Shown: positions 8,076 through 15,992, counted from the stretch's first letter. The stretch is DNA of 64,000 nt from CAYNRA01 sp046293395 (GCA_046293395.1 JBKBOU010000001.1:930001-994000), one strand, 5' to 3'. Numbers and translations: made by a program. The notes: generated from the letters alone by a model not told the origin.

Positions 8076-9206
8076 TTAAAGGCGTTGCATGACTTGTTTC
8101 ACCATGCTGTTCTTCCAGCTTGAAAAATCACCAGCAAGAATGTGTTCCCGCGCTTGTCCAACCAACCAAAGATAGAAAGATAGATTATGAATACTTGCAA
8201 TTTGCGCGCCTAGCATTTCTTGGCATTTAATCAAATGTTTTACGTATGCTTTGGTATAAAATTGACTTACATGGTTATCGAGGCCGGGGTCAATTGGTGA
8301 AAAATCATCTTCCCATTTTTTGTTCCGAATATTAATAATGCCTTGTGTCGTGAACAACATCCCGTTCCGTGCATTTCGGGTAGGCATTACACAATCAAAC
8401 ATATCAATGCCGAGTGAAATAGCTTCTAAGATATTTTCAGGCGTTCCAACTCCCATCAAATAACGTGGCTTATCTTGGGGCAAAATAGCATTAACCACCT
8501 CAATCATGGCATACATATCCTCCGCAGGTTCCCCAACAGACAAACCTCCAATGGCGTTTCCTTGCTGATTTTGGGCGGCAATAAACTCCGCCGACTGAAC
8601 CCGTAAATCTTTATATACACTCCCTTGAATAATCGGAAAAAGAGCCTGTTCGTAGCCATATTTCGGCTCTGTTTCATCCATCCGGTGGATACATCTTTTC
8701 AACCAGCGATGTGTCAAGTGCATGGATTTTTCTGCATACGCATAATCACACGGATACGGCGGACATTCGTCGAATGCCATAATGATATCTGCTCCAATAA
8801 TACGCTGTATATCCATGACATACTCAGGGGTGAAAAGGTGTTTTGACCCGTCAATGTGTGAATTAAACTGCACGCCCTCTTCTGTAATTTTCCGGATTTC
8901 TTTCAATGAAAAAACTTGATAACCGCCGCTATCCGTCAAGATTGGTTTTTTCCATCCGTTAAAACCGTGCAAACCACCTGCTTTTTCAATGATGTCCAGC
9001 CCAGGACGGAGGTAAAGATGATACGTATTACCCAAAATAATTTGGGCTTTAACCTCCTCTTCGAGTTCACGTTGATGCACACCTTTGACGGTTCCGGCAG
9101 TTCCGACGGGCATAAAAATCGGCGTTTGTATTTTCCCGTGGTCGGTTGTTAGAACTCCAGCACGTGCTTTGGAGCCCTTATCTGTAACTTGTAGTTCGAA
9201 TTTCAT
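8076..9206 (-). CDS. tgt: queuine/preQ1 tRNA-guanine transglycosylase
   Basis: The 376-residue enzyme exchanges G34 of GUN-anticodon tRNAs for preQ1. Conserved motifs are TDSGGYQVFSL (general base Asp), GVGTPENILEAI, and DMFDCVMPTRNARNG with the nucleophilic Asp. The zinc site that most bacterial Tgt proteins carry near the C-terminus (CxCxxC) is absent: the stretch reads DPGLDNHVSQFYTKAYVKHL. The start at 9206 (MKFELQVTDKG) is preferred over the longer open frame because a promoter -7 element ends 4 nt upstream of it. Confidence 0.95.
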   Translation of the reverse strand: MKFELQVTDKGSKARAGVLTTDHGKIQTPIFMPVGTAGTVKGVHQRELEEEVKAQIILGNTYHLYLRPGLDIIEKAGGLHGFNGWKKPILTDSGGYQVFSLKEIRKITEEGVQFNSHIDGSKHLFTPEYVMDIQRIIGADIIMAFDECPPYPCDYAYAEKSMHLTHRWLKRCIHRMDETEPKYGYEQALFPIIQGSVYKDLRVQSAEFIAAQNQQGNAIGGLSVGEPAEDMYAMIEVVNAILPQDKPRYLMGVGTPENILEAISLGIDMFDCVMPTRNARNGMLFTTQGIINIRNKKWEDDFSPIDPGLDNHVSQFYTKAYVKHLIKCQEMLGAQIASIHNLSFYLWLVGQAREHILAGDFSSWKNSMVKQVMQRL

Positions 9207-9218
9207 GGTACAAAGGTA
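9207..9218 (-). promoter_or_regulatory. tgt promoter -7 element directly before the start codon
   Basis: On the minus strand TACCTTTG (9218 to 9211) is followed by TACC and then the tgt ATG. With the usual start site a few nt after the -7 motif, the mRNA would be leaderless or nearly so. No good -33 TTG is visible at 19-21 nt. Confidence 0.55.
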
Positions 9219-9317
9219 CAACGACGAATCTTTTTTGGGATAAAAAAACAAAATTTTGGTGATTCTTACTATTTTTGGAATCTGTAATCTTTTTTAATTC
9301 ACCCTCATTTAACCATT

Positions 9318-10109
9318 ATGAACAAAAGAATCATTCTAGGAGTGAGCCTTTTTTTAGCTCTGGGAGTTGCCCAAAATAGCATGGCTCAAAAATATCCGAA
9401 TACTCCACCGGAGGTATCACCGATGCCCATGAAGCCAGAAATGACAGAGATTTGGGAGCCGCAGGTCGCGGTAATAACTCCAGGCAAAAAACTAGGGGAT
9501 GCACCCTCTGATGCCATCATTTTGTTTGACGGCAAGGATTTATCTCAGTGGGTAAGCCAAAAAGATGCAACCAAACCAGCACCTTGGGAGATTATTGACA
9601 AAGATTATATGCAAGTTGTACCTGGGTCTGGTGGAGTACAAACGAAAATGAAATTCGGAGACTGCCAATTGCATTTGGAGTTTAGTGCACCAGATGTAGT
9701 GGAATCGCAAGGCCAAGGACGTGGAAATAGCGGTGTATTTTTTCAAAATAGATACGAGTTACAAATCCTAGACTCTTACCAAAACCGCACGTACAGCAAC
9801 GGCCAAGCGGGCAGTATTTACAAAGACCATGCGCCACTAGTCAATGCCATGCGTTCTCCTCTTGAATGGAACACCTATGATGTCGTTTATACTGCACCCC
9901 GCTTCAAAGCTGATGGTCGCTTGGATTCACCTGCACGCATTACCGTTCTGCACAATGGCGTTCTTGTTCAAAATAATACGGTTATTAACGGACTAACGAA
10001 CTATATTGGACTGCATTTATACACAACTGCTCACGGAGAAGACGTGATTGCATTGCAAGATCACGGAAATAAAACGCAATTCAGAAATATTTGGATTAGA
10101 CGCCTGTAA
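9318..10109 (+). CDS. DUF1080 (3-keto-disaccharide hydrolase-like) secreted protein
   Basis: The 263-residue protein has a signal peptide (LFLALGVAQNSMAQ) followed by one DUF1080 domain. Visible hallmarks are ILFDGKDLSQWVS, NSGVFFQNRYELQILDSY and the closing QFRNIWIRRL. The fold is a concanavalin-like beta-sandwich; some family members act on 3-keto-glycosides. The protein is common in Bacteroidota periplasm and usually annotated as a family 16 glycoside-hydrolase-like protein. It stands alone between tgt and prmC with its own terminator, and nothing nearby indicates the substrate. Confidence 0.88.
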   Translation: MNKRIILGVSLFLALGVAQNSMAQKYPNTPPEVSPMPMKPEMTEIWEPQVAVITPGKKLGDAPSDAIILFDGKDLSQWVSQKDATKPAPWEIIDKDYMQVVPGSGGVQTKMKFGDCQLHLEFSAPDVVESQGQGRGNSGVFFQNRYELQILDSYQNRTYSNGQAGSIYKDHAPLVNAMRSPLEWNTYDVVYTAPRFKADGRLDSPARITVLHNGVLVQNNTVINGLTNYIGLHLYTTAHGEDVIALQDHGNKTQFRNIWIRRL

Positions 10110-10116
10110 TTTACAT

Positions 10117-10150
10117 AAAATCCTGATAGTCAGCTATCAGGATTTTTTCT
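10117..10150 (+). terminator. terminator of the DUF1080 gene
   Basis: A perfect 13-bp stem, AAAATCCTGATAG (10117-10129) with CTATCAGGATTTT (10134-10146), has a TCAG loop and a T run. Confidence 0.85.
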
Positions 10151-10162
10151 TCCCTTCCTTTC

Positions 10163-11014
10163 ATGAGAGCACTCCAAGATATTTATACTTCACTGCAAAC
10201 TGCTATTTCGGTACAAGATAGTCACGAAAAAAAAGCAATGGCAATGCTGCTTATCGAACATTTTCTCGGCGCTTCTAAACTCGATATTCTTGGAAATAAA
10301 TCATGGGATGACGCCCACGTTCATTGGCAATCAATCATAGAAAGGATTAATCGACACGAACCACTGCAATATATCCTCGGTGAAACCAGTTTTCACGGAC
10401 TTCCCTTTGCAACCTCACCTGGCGTTCTGATTCCTAGACCAGAAACAGAAGAATTGGTTGATATACTTATCCAAAAGTTTAAGGATACAGCACCCGAAAT
10501 TCTGGATATTGGCACGGGCTCAGGCTGTATTGCCGGTACATTAGCAAAGAAAATACCGTTAAGCTCCGTGACAGCATGGGATATTTCGGTAGATGCACTC
10601 AAAATTGCTCAACAAAATGCACAAAGAAATGAGGTGACTATCACGTTTTCGCAGAAAGACGTACTTCACTTGCAAGAAACTCTTCACCCAAAATTTGATG
10701 TAATCGTCAGTAATCCACCTTATATTTGTATATCTGAACAAACACAAATGCAGGAAAATGTCTTGAATTACGAACCTTCTCTTGCTTTGTTTGTGCCAGA
10801 CGATGATCCACTTCTTTTTTATAGAAAAATAGGTCAAATTGGGTTAGAGGCATTGAAACCAGGCGGATTAATTGCCTTTGAAATTAACCGAGCATACGGA
10901 AAAGAAACGAAAGAAATGCTCCTATTTATGGGATATGAAAACTGTATTTTACAAAAAGATATTTCCCAAAATGACCGATTTGTTTTTGGGAATAAACCCC
11001 AAAAAACAGCATAA
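10163..11014 (+). CDS. prmC: peptide chain release factor N5-glutamine methyltransferase
   Basis: The 283-residue enzyme methylates the GGQ glutamine of release factors using SAM. It has the N-terminal helical domain, GVLIPRPETEELVD, the SAM-binding ILDIGTGSGCIAGTLAK, and the catalytic VSNPPYI motif. Length is normal. moxR follows 41 nt downstream on the same strand and may be co-transcribed. Confidence 0.95.
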   Translation: MRALQDIYTSLQTAISVQDSHEKKAMAMLLIEHFLGASKLDILGNKSWDDAHVHWQSIIERINRHEPLQYILGETSFHGLPFATSPGVLIPRPETEELVDILIQKFKDTAPEILDIGTGSGCIAGTLAKKIPLSSVTAWDISVDALKIAQQNAQRNEVTITFSQKDVLHLQETLHPKFDVIVSNPPYICISEQTQMQENVLNYEPSLALFVPDDDPLLFYRKIGQIGLEALKPGGLIAFEINRAYGKETKEMLLFMGYENCILQKDISQNDRFVFGNKPQKTA

Positions 11015-11055
11015 AAGAAGGGAAAATCGAAACTCATCCATAATAAACGGAACAG

Positions 11056-12024
11056 ATGGAAAATCAATTGGAAGCATATAGAAAAATCAGAGAAGTCTTC
11101 GATGAAGTCAGCAAGGTAGTTATTGGACAAGAAAAACTCGTAAATCGTTTATTAATTGGTTTATTTTCTGAAGGCCATATTTTGTTGGAGGGTGTGCCCG
11201 GTCTTGCCAAAACAAAGACCATCAATACACTAGCACAAGTACTCGATTTAGGGTTTAACCGAATCCAATTTACACCCGATTTACTTCCAGCTGATTTAAT
11301 CGGGACGATGATTTACAACCAAAAATCAGGTGAGTTTGAAGTTAAAAAAGGGCCTATTTTTGCGAATCTCATTTTAGCGGATGAAGTGAACCGAGCGCCT
11401 GCCAAAGTGCAATCTGCATTGCTTGAAGCCATGGCTGAACGCCAAGTTACCATTGGAGAAGAAACCTATATTCTTGACCGCCCTTTTTTGGTTATGGCTA
11501 CGCAAAATCCCGTAGAGCAAGAAGGAACTTACCCACTCCCAGAAGCACAAGTAGATCGATTCATGATGAAGGTGTATGTCGATTACCTCGACAAACGGAA
11601 TGAGTTGGAAATGGTTCGGCGTATGAGTAATACCAGTTTCAATTACCGTCCGAAAGCCATTTTAGACAAAGAAGATATCTTTGCGATTCGGGAAGCAATC
11701 AATGCCGTGACCATTTCTGATATGCTCGAAAGATATATTATAGAGCTTGTTTTCGCGACCCGTTTCCCATTAGATTCTGGAATTAAAGAAGCAAAATACA
11801 TTCAATACGGGGTTTCTCCACGTGCTACTATTTCCTTACACAAGGCAGCGAAGGCACTTGCTTTCTTTGACCAACGGGATTATGTCCTGCCCGAAGACAT
11901 CAAAGCGGTTGTTGGAGATGTTTTTAACCACCGAATTATTCTAAATTACGAAGCAGAAGCAGATGGAGTTCAGCCAAGAGAAATCATCGATTCGCTCCTT
12001 CAAAAGGTAGCAATAGGCCGATAA
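11056..12024 (+). CDS. MoxR family AAA+ ATPase
   Basis: The 322-residue ATPase carries Walker A (GVPGLAKTKTIN), Walker B (LILADEVNRAPAK), sensor 1 (MATQNPVEQEGTYPLPEAQ) and the C-terminal lid domain. MoxR ATPases act as chaperones for VWA-domain or membrane partners, often beside DUF58 and VWA genes (the bat operon). None of these partners follows here: downstream is a small-RNA-like unit and then greA on the other strand. An orphan MoxR with prmC as its only neighbour is therefore slightly unusual. Confidence 0.93.
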   Translation: MENQLEAYRKIREVFDEVSKVVIGQEKLVNRLLIGLFSEGHILLEGVPGLAKTKTINTLAQVLDLGFNRIQFTPDLLPADLIGTMIYNQKSGEFEVKKGPIFANLILADEVNRAPAKVQSALLEAMAERQVTIGEETYILDRPFLVMATQNPVEQEGTYPLPEAQVDRFMMKVYVDYLDKRNELEMVRRMSNTSFNYRPKAILDKEDIFAIREAINAVTISDMLERYIIELVFATRFPLDSGIKEAKYIQYGVSPRATISLHKAAKALAFFDQRDYVLPEDIKAVVGDVFNHRIILNYEAEADGVQPREIIDSLLQKVAIGR

Positions 12025-12088
12025 ATCAATTTATATACCTATCTCTTTGTATTTCAAATTATTTTTTCAGAAAAAAGAAGACCCATTA

Positions 12089-12119
12089 TTGCATAATTTC
12101 AATAAAAAGTATAAATTTG
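12089..12119 (+). promoter_or_regulatory. promoter of the candidate small RNA (TTG-N20-TAAATTTG)
   Basis: TTG at 12089-12091 and TAAATTTG at 12112-12119 are separated by 20 nt, an exact match to the Bacteroidota promoter. No start codon with a real reading frame follows. Confidence 0.7.
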
Positions 12120-12123
12120 TTTC

Positions 12124-12227
12124 TACAATAAAGAACTAGAAGTAGGCGAAAAGCCTACAACAAAAGATAAAAGTTGTGTGGATTTAGTAGCGAGAAAGGC
12201 TGGAGCAGATTGTCCCAGTCTTTTTTT
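12124..12227 (+). ncRNA. candidate small RNA, about 100 nt, between moxR and greA
   Basis: The unit runs from a consensus promoter to an intrinsic terminator and contains no plausible ORF. A hairpin GTAGGC-GAAAA-GCCTAC lies at 12142-12158. A competing helix can form between TACAAC (12156-12161) and GTTGTG (12173-12178), so two folds may alternate. It does not match 6S, tmRNA, SRP RNA or RNase P landmarks that I know. The exact start is inferred. Confidence 0.5.
12198..12227 (+). terminator. terminator of the candidate small RNA
   Basis: GGCTGG (12198-12203) pairs with CCAGTC (12215-12220, one G-U) across a loop of about 11 nt, followed by seven T. Confidence 0.65.
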
Positions 12228-12234
12228 ATGCAAG

Positions 12235-12262
12235 GAGGCTTGGCACTTTCGCACCAAGCCTC
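12235..12262. other. perfect hairpin downstream of greA
   Basis: GAGGCTTGG (12235-12243) and CCAAGCCTC (12254-12262) are perfect complements; on the minus strand the stem can extend to a GAAA tetraloop. No U run follows on either strand, so it is probably a stabilising 3' end or a weak terminator for greA. Confidence 0.5.
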
Positions 12263-12286
12263 ACAAAACGAATAGTTAGTATGCTA

Positions 12287-12760
12287 TCAAATAGTTATTT
12301 CCAATACTTCTACTTCCACAACGCCAGCGGGCGCTTGAATTTGGGCAATATCACCAACGACTTTACCCAATAGGCCCTTTGCGAAAGGAGAATTAATTGA
12401 AATTTTCCCTTCTTTCAGGTTCGCTTCTTCCTCTGCAACCAATGTATAGTTCATGATTGCCCCGTTCTTCACATTCTTTATTTTCACTTTATTCATCAAA
12501 GAAACAGAAGATGTGTCAATCGTTGATTCATCCAAAATTCGAGCGTTAGACATCAACGTTTCCAACTTAGAAATTTCAGATTCCATCAAACCTTGCGCAT
12601 CCTTTGCTGCATCATACTCCGCGTTTTCAGAAAGGTCACCTTTGTCACGTGCCTCTGCAATTTGACGAGCAATTTCAGCACGACCTTTCGTTTTCATTTC
12701 ATGTAATTTGTTCTTCAAATTGTCATATCCCTCTTGGGTATAATACTGATACTTTGACAT
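12287..12760 (-). CDS. greA: transcription elongation factor GreA
   Basis: The 157-residue factor rescues backtracked RNA polymerase by stimulating transcript cleavage. The coiled-coil tip motif GDLSENAEYDAAKDAQG with acidic Asp/Glu is intact, and the C-terminal FKBP-like domain ends VEVEVLEITI. The start at 12760 (MSKYQYYTQEGY) matches the family; the frame stays open 11 codons further upstream. An unusual leader with a small ORF and an intrinsic terminator lies upstream on the same strand. Confidence 0.96.
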   Translation of the reverse strand: MSKYQYYTQEGYDNLKNKLHEMKTKGRAEIARQIAEARDKGDLSENAEYDAAKDAQGLMESEISKLETLMSNARILDESTIDTSSVSLMNKVKIKNVKNGAIMNYTLVAEEEANLKEGKISINSPFAKGLLGKVVGDIAQIQAPAGVVEVEVLEITI

Positions 12761-12853
12761 ACAGAAAAAATTTAACCTGGTTAATTTGTTCAATAACAGG
12801 GGTTTATACTAGATAAAATTGCGTGTAAAGCCAAAAATGCGTTCGTACAAGGC

Positions 12854-12882
12854 AAAAAAAAAGAACGGATACTACTCCGCTC
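12854..12882 (-). terminator. intrinsic terminator in the greA leader
   Basis: On the minus strand GAGCGGA and TCCGTTC form a 7-bp stem (one G-T) with a GTAGTA loop, followed by nine T. It lies about 95 nt upstream of the greA start. Confidence 0.75.
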
Positions 12883-12911
12883 CTGAAACACATATATTTT
12901 GAGTTCAGAAA

Positions 12912-12956
12912 CTAGCTCCTTTCCATTGGTTTCGCACTTGTTATTTTCAATCGCAT
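12912..12956 (-). CDS. 14-codon leader peptide ORF upstream of greA
   Basis: On the minus strand a 14-residue ORF (MRLKITSAKPMERS, stop TAG) lies between a TATCTTTG promoter element and a terminator. AAGGA, a rare Shine-Dalgarno-like match in this genome, precedes its ATG by 8 nt. The position between a promoter and a terminator is that of an attenuation leader peptide. No run of one amino acid stands out. It could instead be a small-RNA gene with a chance ORF. Confidence 0.4.
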   Translation of the reverse strand: MRLKITSAKPMERS

Positions 12957-12978
12957 GATTTTGTCCTTAATTGTTCCA

Positions 12979-12986
12979 CAAAGATA
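12979..12986 (-). promoter_or_regulatory. -7 element for the greA leader transcript
   Basis: TATCTTTG on the minus strand fits TAnnTTTG. TTG candidates upstream are at spacings of 16 and 24 nt, outside the best range, so the promoter is weak or activator-dependent. Transcription would start near 12973. Confidence 0.5.
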
Positions 12987-13017
12987 GTCAAAAAATCGGC
13001 AACAAAAAACCAAAACT
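12987..13017. other. remainder of the greA-fmt intergenic region
   Basis: The 352-nt gap between greA and fmt (12761-13112) holds the greA leader unit on the minus strand and the fmt promoter on the plus strand. This short A-rich piece between them shows nothing else. Confidence 0.4.
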
Positions 13018-13049
13018 TTGATTCCTCATCCAAGAACATCGTACCTTTG
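13018..13049 (+). promoter_or_regulatory. fmt promoter (TTG-N21-TACCTTTG)
   Basis: TTG at 13018-13020 and TACCTTTG at 13042-13049 lie 21 nt apart. The -7 region reads GTACCTTTGTACC, the same 13 bases found in front of tgt. Confidence 0.65.
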
Positions 13050-13112
13050 TACCTTAACTATGATTCAAATATAAAAGTTTAATACAAATTAATCAAAATA
13101 AAGTACTATTTT

Positions 13113-14048
13113 ATGCGAATTATATTCATGGGTACGCCGGACTTCGCTGTTGCCAGTTTAGAAGCTATCCTCCAAGCAAATCTCGAAGTTGTTGCTGTCG
13201 TAACCGCACCCGACAAACCCGCAGGTCGTGGCTTAAAACTCCAAGAAACTCCCGTAAAAAAATGTGCACGACAACATCAAATTCCTGTTTTACAACCAAT
13301 AAAACTCAAAGACCCTGATTTTCTTGCTGAACTCAAATCATACCAAGCTGATATTCAAGTAGTTGTAGCTTTTCGGATGTTACCCGAAGTTGTTTGGAAT
13401 ATGCCTTCCAAAGGTACATTCAATTTACATGGCTCACTCCTTCCTGACTACCGAGGAGCCGCTCCTATCAATTGGGCAATCATACGAGGGGAAAAAACAA
13501 CGGGCGTCACTACTTTCTTTATTGAGCATGCCATTGATACTGGTCAAATCTTACTTTCAGAATCTACACCCATTGGTGAAGACGAAACTGCAGGTGAGTT
13601 ACATGACCGTTTAATGGAAATTGGAGCAAATTTGGTGGTAAAAACGCTGCAACAAATCGAAAACAACACCTACTCCCAAACTCCTCAGCTCACACCTGCC
13701 CTAGAAAAAAGCGCACCGAAATTATTCAAAGAAACGTGTCAAATCAATTGGAATACCTCCACTCAATCCATCCATAATTTTGTACGTGGATTGAGTCCCT
13801 ACCCCGCTGCATGGACGACTTTCCAAGGGAAAATGCATAAAATTTACAAATCAAAGAAAGAAGGCCTTTCTAATTTCGAGATAGCCCAAGCAGAGATAAT
13901 TGAAATGGATGACAAAACTATCCGGACAAATAAAAAGTCTTTTTGGCAGGTGAAAACCGCAGATGGGTGGCTTTCTATTGAAGAGATTCAGGCAGAAGGG
14001 AAAAAACGCTTACCGATTGAAGATTTTTTGCGAGGGTATCGTTGGTGA
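13113..14048 (+). CDS. fmt: methionyl-tRNA formyltransferase
   Basis: The 311-residue enzyme formylates initiator Met-tRNA with 10-formyl-THF. Motifs visible are GTPDFAVASLEAI at the N-terminus and the catalytic NLHGSLLPDYRGAAPINWAI with its Asn-His, then GVTTFFIEHAIDTGQIL. The C-terminal OB-like domain ends LPIEDFLRGYRW. Length is standard. The usual partner def is not adjacent. Confidence 0.96.
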   Translation: MRIIFMGTPDFAVASLEAILQANLEVVAVVTAPDKPAGRGLKLQETPVKKCARQHQIPVLQPIKLKDPDFLAELKSYQADIQVVVAFRMLPEVVWNMPSKGTFNLHGSLLPDYRGAAPINWAIIRGEKTTGVTTFFIEHAIDTGQILLSESTPIGEDETAGELHDRLMEIGANLVVKTLQQIENNTYSQTPQLTPALEKSAPKLFKETCQINWNTSTQSIHNFVRGLSPYPAAWTTFQGKMHKIYKSKKEGLSNFEIAQAEIIEMDDKTIRTNKKSFWQVKTADGWLSIEEIQAEGKKRLPIEDFLRGYRW

Positions 14049-14064
14049 TACCCTCTCTTGTTTC

Positions 14065-14712
14065 TTATTTGTAAGGAATGCGTTTGGCAATCGTAGAAAC
14101 TGTACTTGTTGCTAAAAATGCAGGAGTATCCATCATTTGACTTGGTCTCAACGAAAACTGGCTTTTCCAAGCAACTTGACCCGTTTGTCTATCCGTAATG
14201 AATACGTCTGTCGTCACTCCTCCAAAACCAAAAGGAGTTGCCAGCATCATCCGATTGAGGTTTGGGCGGTCCACTTCAATGAGTGAAGTGCCACTAATGA
14301 CTGCATCTACTTGTAAAATACGTGCCAACTCTTGCTTATTCATCGTAAAAATCATATTCATTGGCACATTGTTCTCAGCCAAAAGCTTATTCGTCTGCAA
14401 AAAGTCCATGATAGGAAGCGATAACTTTCCTTTTTCTATTTTTTTCGCGAGAACCTTGTACATGTCGGCTTGTAAATCCAACCCTGCCAACCTTTTTTGT
14501 TCCCACGCAAACTCTTCGAAAGACTGTTCTCTGTTTCGTTTTCGATTGTAAACAACTTGTAAGTATTGATCAGAAAAATCAACATCGAACGGTAAAATAG
14601 CTACCTTTTTGTGCGTTTGAAGCACCGCCATATCAGCAACAGAAGAAGGTTTTTGTGTCTGACATGCAGCAAGTAGAAGGATTGGCAAAAGTAGAAACGA
14701 GTATTTTTTCAT
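14065..14712 (-). CDS. putative outer-membrane lipoprotein
   Basis: The 215-residue product has a lipoprotein signal peptide with lipobox LLAAC at residues 14-18. The mature part contains KVAILPFDVDFSD and DAVISGTSLIEVDR, a pattern seen in CsgG/TolB-like or DUF799-like lipoproteins that share an anticodon-binding-like fold. This relationship is tentative. The start at 14712 was chosen to place the signal peptide at the N-terminus. It is convergent with fmt and divergent from fabD. Function unknown. Confidence 0.7.
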   Translation of the reverse strand: MKKYSFLLLPILLLAACQTQKPSSVADMAVLQTHKKVAILPFDVDFSDQYLQVVYNRKRNREQSFEEFAWEQKRLAGLDLQADMYKVLAKKIEKGKLSLPIMDFLQTNKLLAENNVPMNMIFTMNKQELARILQVDAVISGTSLIEVDRPNLNRMMLATPFGFGGVTTDVFITDRQTGQVAWKSQFSLRPSQMMDTPAFLATSTVSTIAKRIPYK

Positions 14713-14782
14713 AACAAAACGAATTAAATGAACAATCAAATGTCAAAATAACAAGAAATAGACGGACAAAGAGATAATTCCA

Positions 14783-14790
14783 TAAATTTG
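14783..14790 (+). promoter_or_regulatory. -7 element of the fabD promoter
   Basis: TAAATTTG lies 24 nt upstream of the fabD start; no clear TTG is found at 19-21 nt. Confidence 0.5.
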
Positions 14791-14814
14791 TACCTAAATA
14801 AAAAACAAAGAACT

Positions 14815-15699
14815 ATGACAGCATACGTATTCCCTGGTCAAGGGGCGCAATTTAGCGGAATGGGCAAAGATTTGTACGAAAAATCGGAAAAAGCCCAAGC
14901 TTTGTTTCATCAAGCTAACGAGATTCTTGGATTCGATATTGTAAAAATCATGTTCGAAGGCACAGATGAAGAGCTAAAACAAACCAATGTTACCCAACCG
15001 GCGATTTTTATCCATTCGGTTGTTTCTGCTTTAATAGCTGATAATTTTTCACCAGATATGGTTGCTGGACATTCGTTGGGTGAATTTTCTGCTTTGGTTG
15101 CTGCGGGTGCTCTTCGTTTTGAGGATGGCTTGCGCCTCGTTGCTCAACGTGCAGATGCTATGCAGAAAGCCTGTTTATTTACTCCTTCCACCATGGCAGC
15201 GGTACTCAATTTGTCGGACGAAAAAGTAGAAGAAGTTTGTGCGGATGTACAAAAAGAATCGGGGGAAGTCATTGTCCCTGCCAACTACAATTGTCCTGGG
15301 CAGCTGGTTATTTCAGGAAGTTTAGCTGCTATTGAAGTCGCCTGCGAACGGATGAAAGCCGCTGGAGCAAAACGTGCCCTTGTTTTACCCGTTGGTGGTG
15401 CATTCCATTCTCCGTTGATGGAACCAGCACGGGAAGAATTGGCTGCAGCCATCGCTGAAACTACGTTTTCTACGCCCGCCTGCCCTATTTACCAAAATGT
15501 AAATGCAAAGCCTTCGACCGATGTAGCTGAGATAAAAGAAAACCTAATTGCCCAACTGACAGCCCCAGTTCGTTGGACGCAGTCTGTTCAGGCGATGGTT
15601 CAGGATGGTGCCACAAATTTTGTGGAATGTGGTCCCGGAAAAGTTCTCCAAGGATTGGTTAAAAAAATTGCACCAACAGTAGAAACTAGCGCATTGTAA
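14815..15699 (+). CDS. fabD: malonyl-CoA:ACP transacylase
   Basis: The 294-residue enzyme loads malonyl onto acyl carrier protein for fatty acid synthesis. The start motif AYVFPGQGAQFSGMG, nucleophile GHSLGEFSALVAAG, and the histidine region GGAFHSPLM are all intact. The start at 14815 (MTAYVFPGQG) fits the family better than the open frame nine codons upstream. No other fab gene is adjacent, so the gene is isolated from the usual cluster. Confidence 0.95.
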   Translation: MTAYVFPGQGAQFSGMGKDLYEKSEKAQALFHQANEILGFDIVKIMFEGTDEELKQTNVTQPAIFIHSVVSALIADNFSPDMVAGHSLGEFSALVAAGALRFEDGLRLVAQRADAMQKACLFTPSTMAAVLNLSDEKVEEVCADVQKESGEVIVPANYNCPGQLVISGSLAAIEVACERMKAAGAKRALVLPVGGAFHSPLMEPAREELAAAIAETTFSTPACPIYQNVNAKPSTDVAEIKENLIAQLTAPVRWTQSVQAMVQDGATNFVECGPGKVLQGLVKKIAPTVETSAL

Positions 15700-15713
15700 T
15701 TCATATAAGCATT

Positions 15714-15742
15714 GCAACCAAGGAAAAAATCTCCTTGGTTGC
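15714..15742. terminator. hairpin after fabD
   Basis: GCAACCAAGGA and TCCTTGGTTGC form a perfect 11-bp stem with loop AAAAATC. The T run after it is poor, so termination strength is uncertain. Confidence 0.55.
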
Positions 15743-15836
15743 AGTTTCAGTGAAAAAAAATTGTTATTTATTTTCCTGATAATCAATAAGAAAGAGAAAA
15801 AAAGCAAAAAATTGAAAAAAAATTTCAGTTGAACAC

Positions 15837-15867
15837 TTGCATGATGTAATTCCAAGTTATAATTTTG
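15837..15867 (+). promoter_or_regulatory. tRNA-Gln promoter (TTG-N20-TAATTTTG)
   Basis: TTG at 15837-15839 and TAATTTTG at 15860-15867 are exactly 20 nt apart. The start site would lie about 10-13 nt before the mature tRNA. Confidence 0.75.
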
Positions 15868-15884
15868 CATCACCAAATCAAAAA

Positions 15885-15955
15885 TGGCTCATGGTGTAAT
15901 GGTAACACAGAGGTTTTTGGTGCCTTTATTCAAGGTTCGAGTCCTTGTGAGCCAA
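15885..15955 (+). tRNA. tRNA-Gln (anticodon TTG)
   Basis: The acceptor stem TGGCTCA/TGAGCCA is fully paired (15885-15891 with 15948-15954). The D arm is GTGTAATGGTAACAC, the anticodon loop TTTTGGT gives UUG, and the T arm reads AAGGTTCGAGTCCTT. CCA is not encoded after the A discriminator (the CCA at 15952-15954 belongs to the stem). A promoter and a terminator frame it as a single-gene unit. Confidence 0.95.
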
Positions 15956-15961
15956 CTGAGT

Positions 15962-15992
15962 AAAACGGTCAACATTGTTGACCGTTTTTTTT
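15962..15992 (+). terminator. terminator of tRNA-Gln
   Basis: Perfect 12-bp stem AAAACGGTCAAC / GTTGACCGTTTT, loop ATT, followed by further T. Confidence 0.9.

Noticed and set aside
12235..12262. Hairpin after greA considered as a strong intrinsic terminator
   Set aside because: No U run follows on either strand; listed only as a hairpin.
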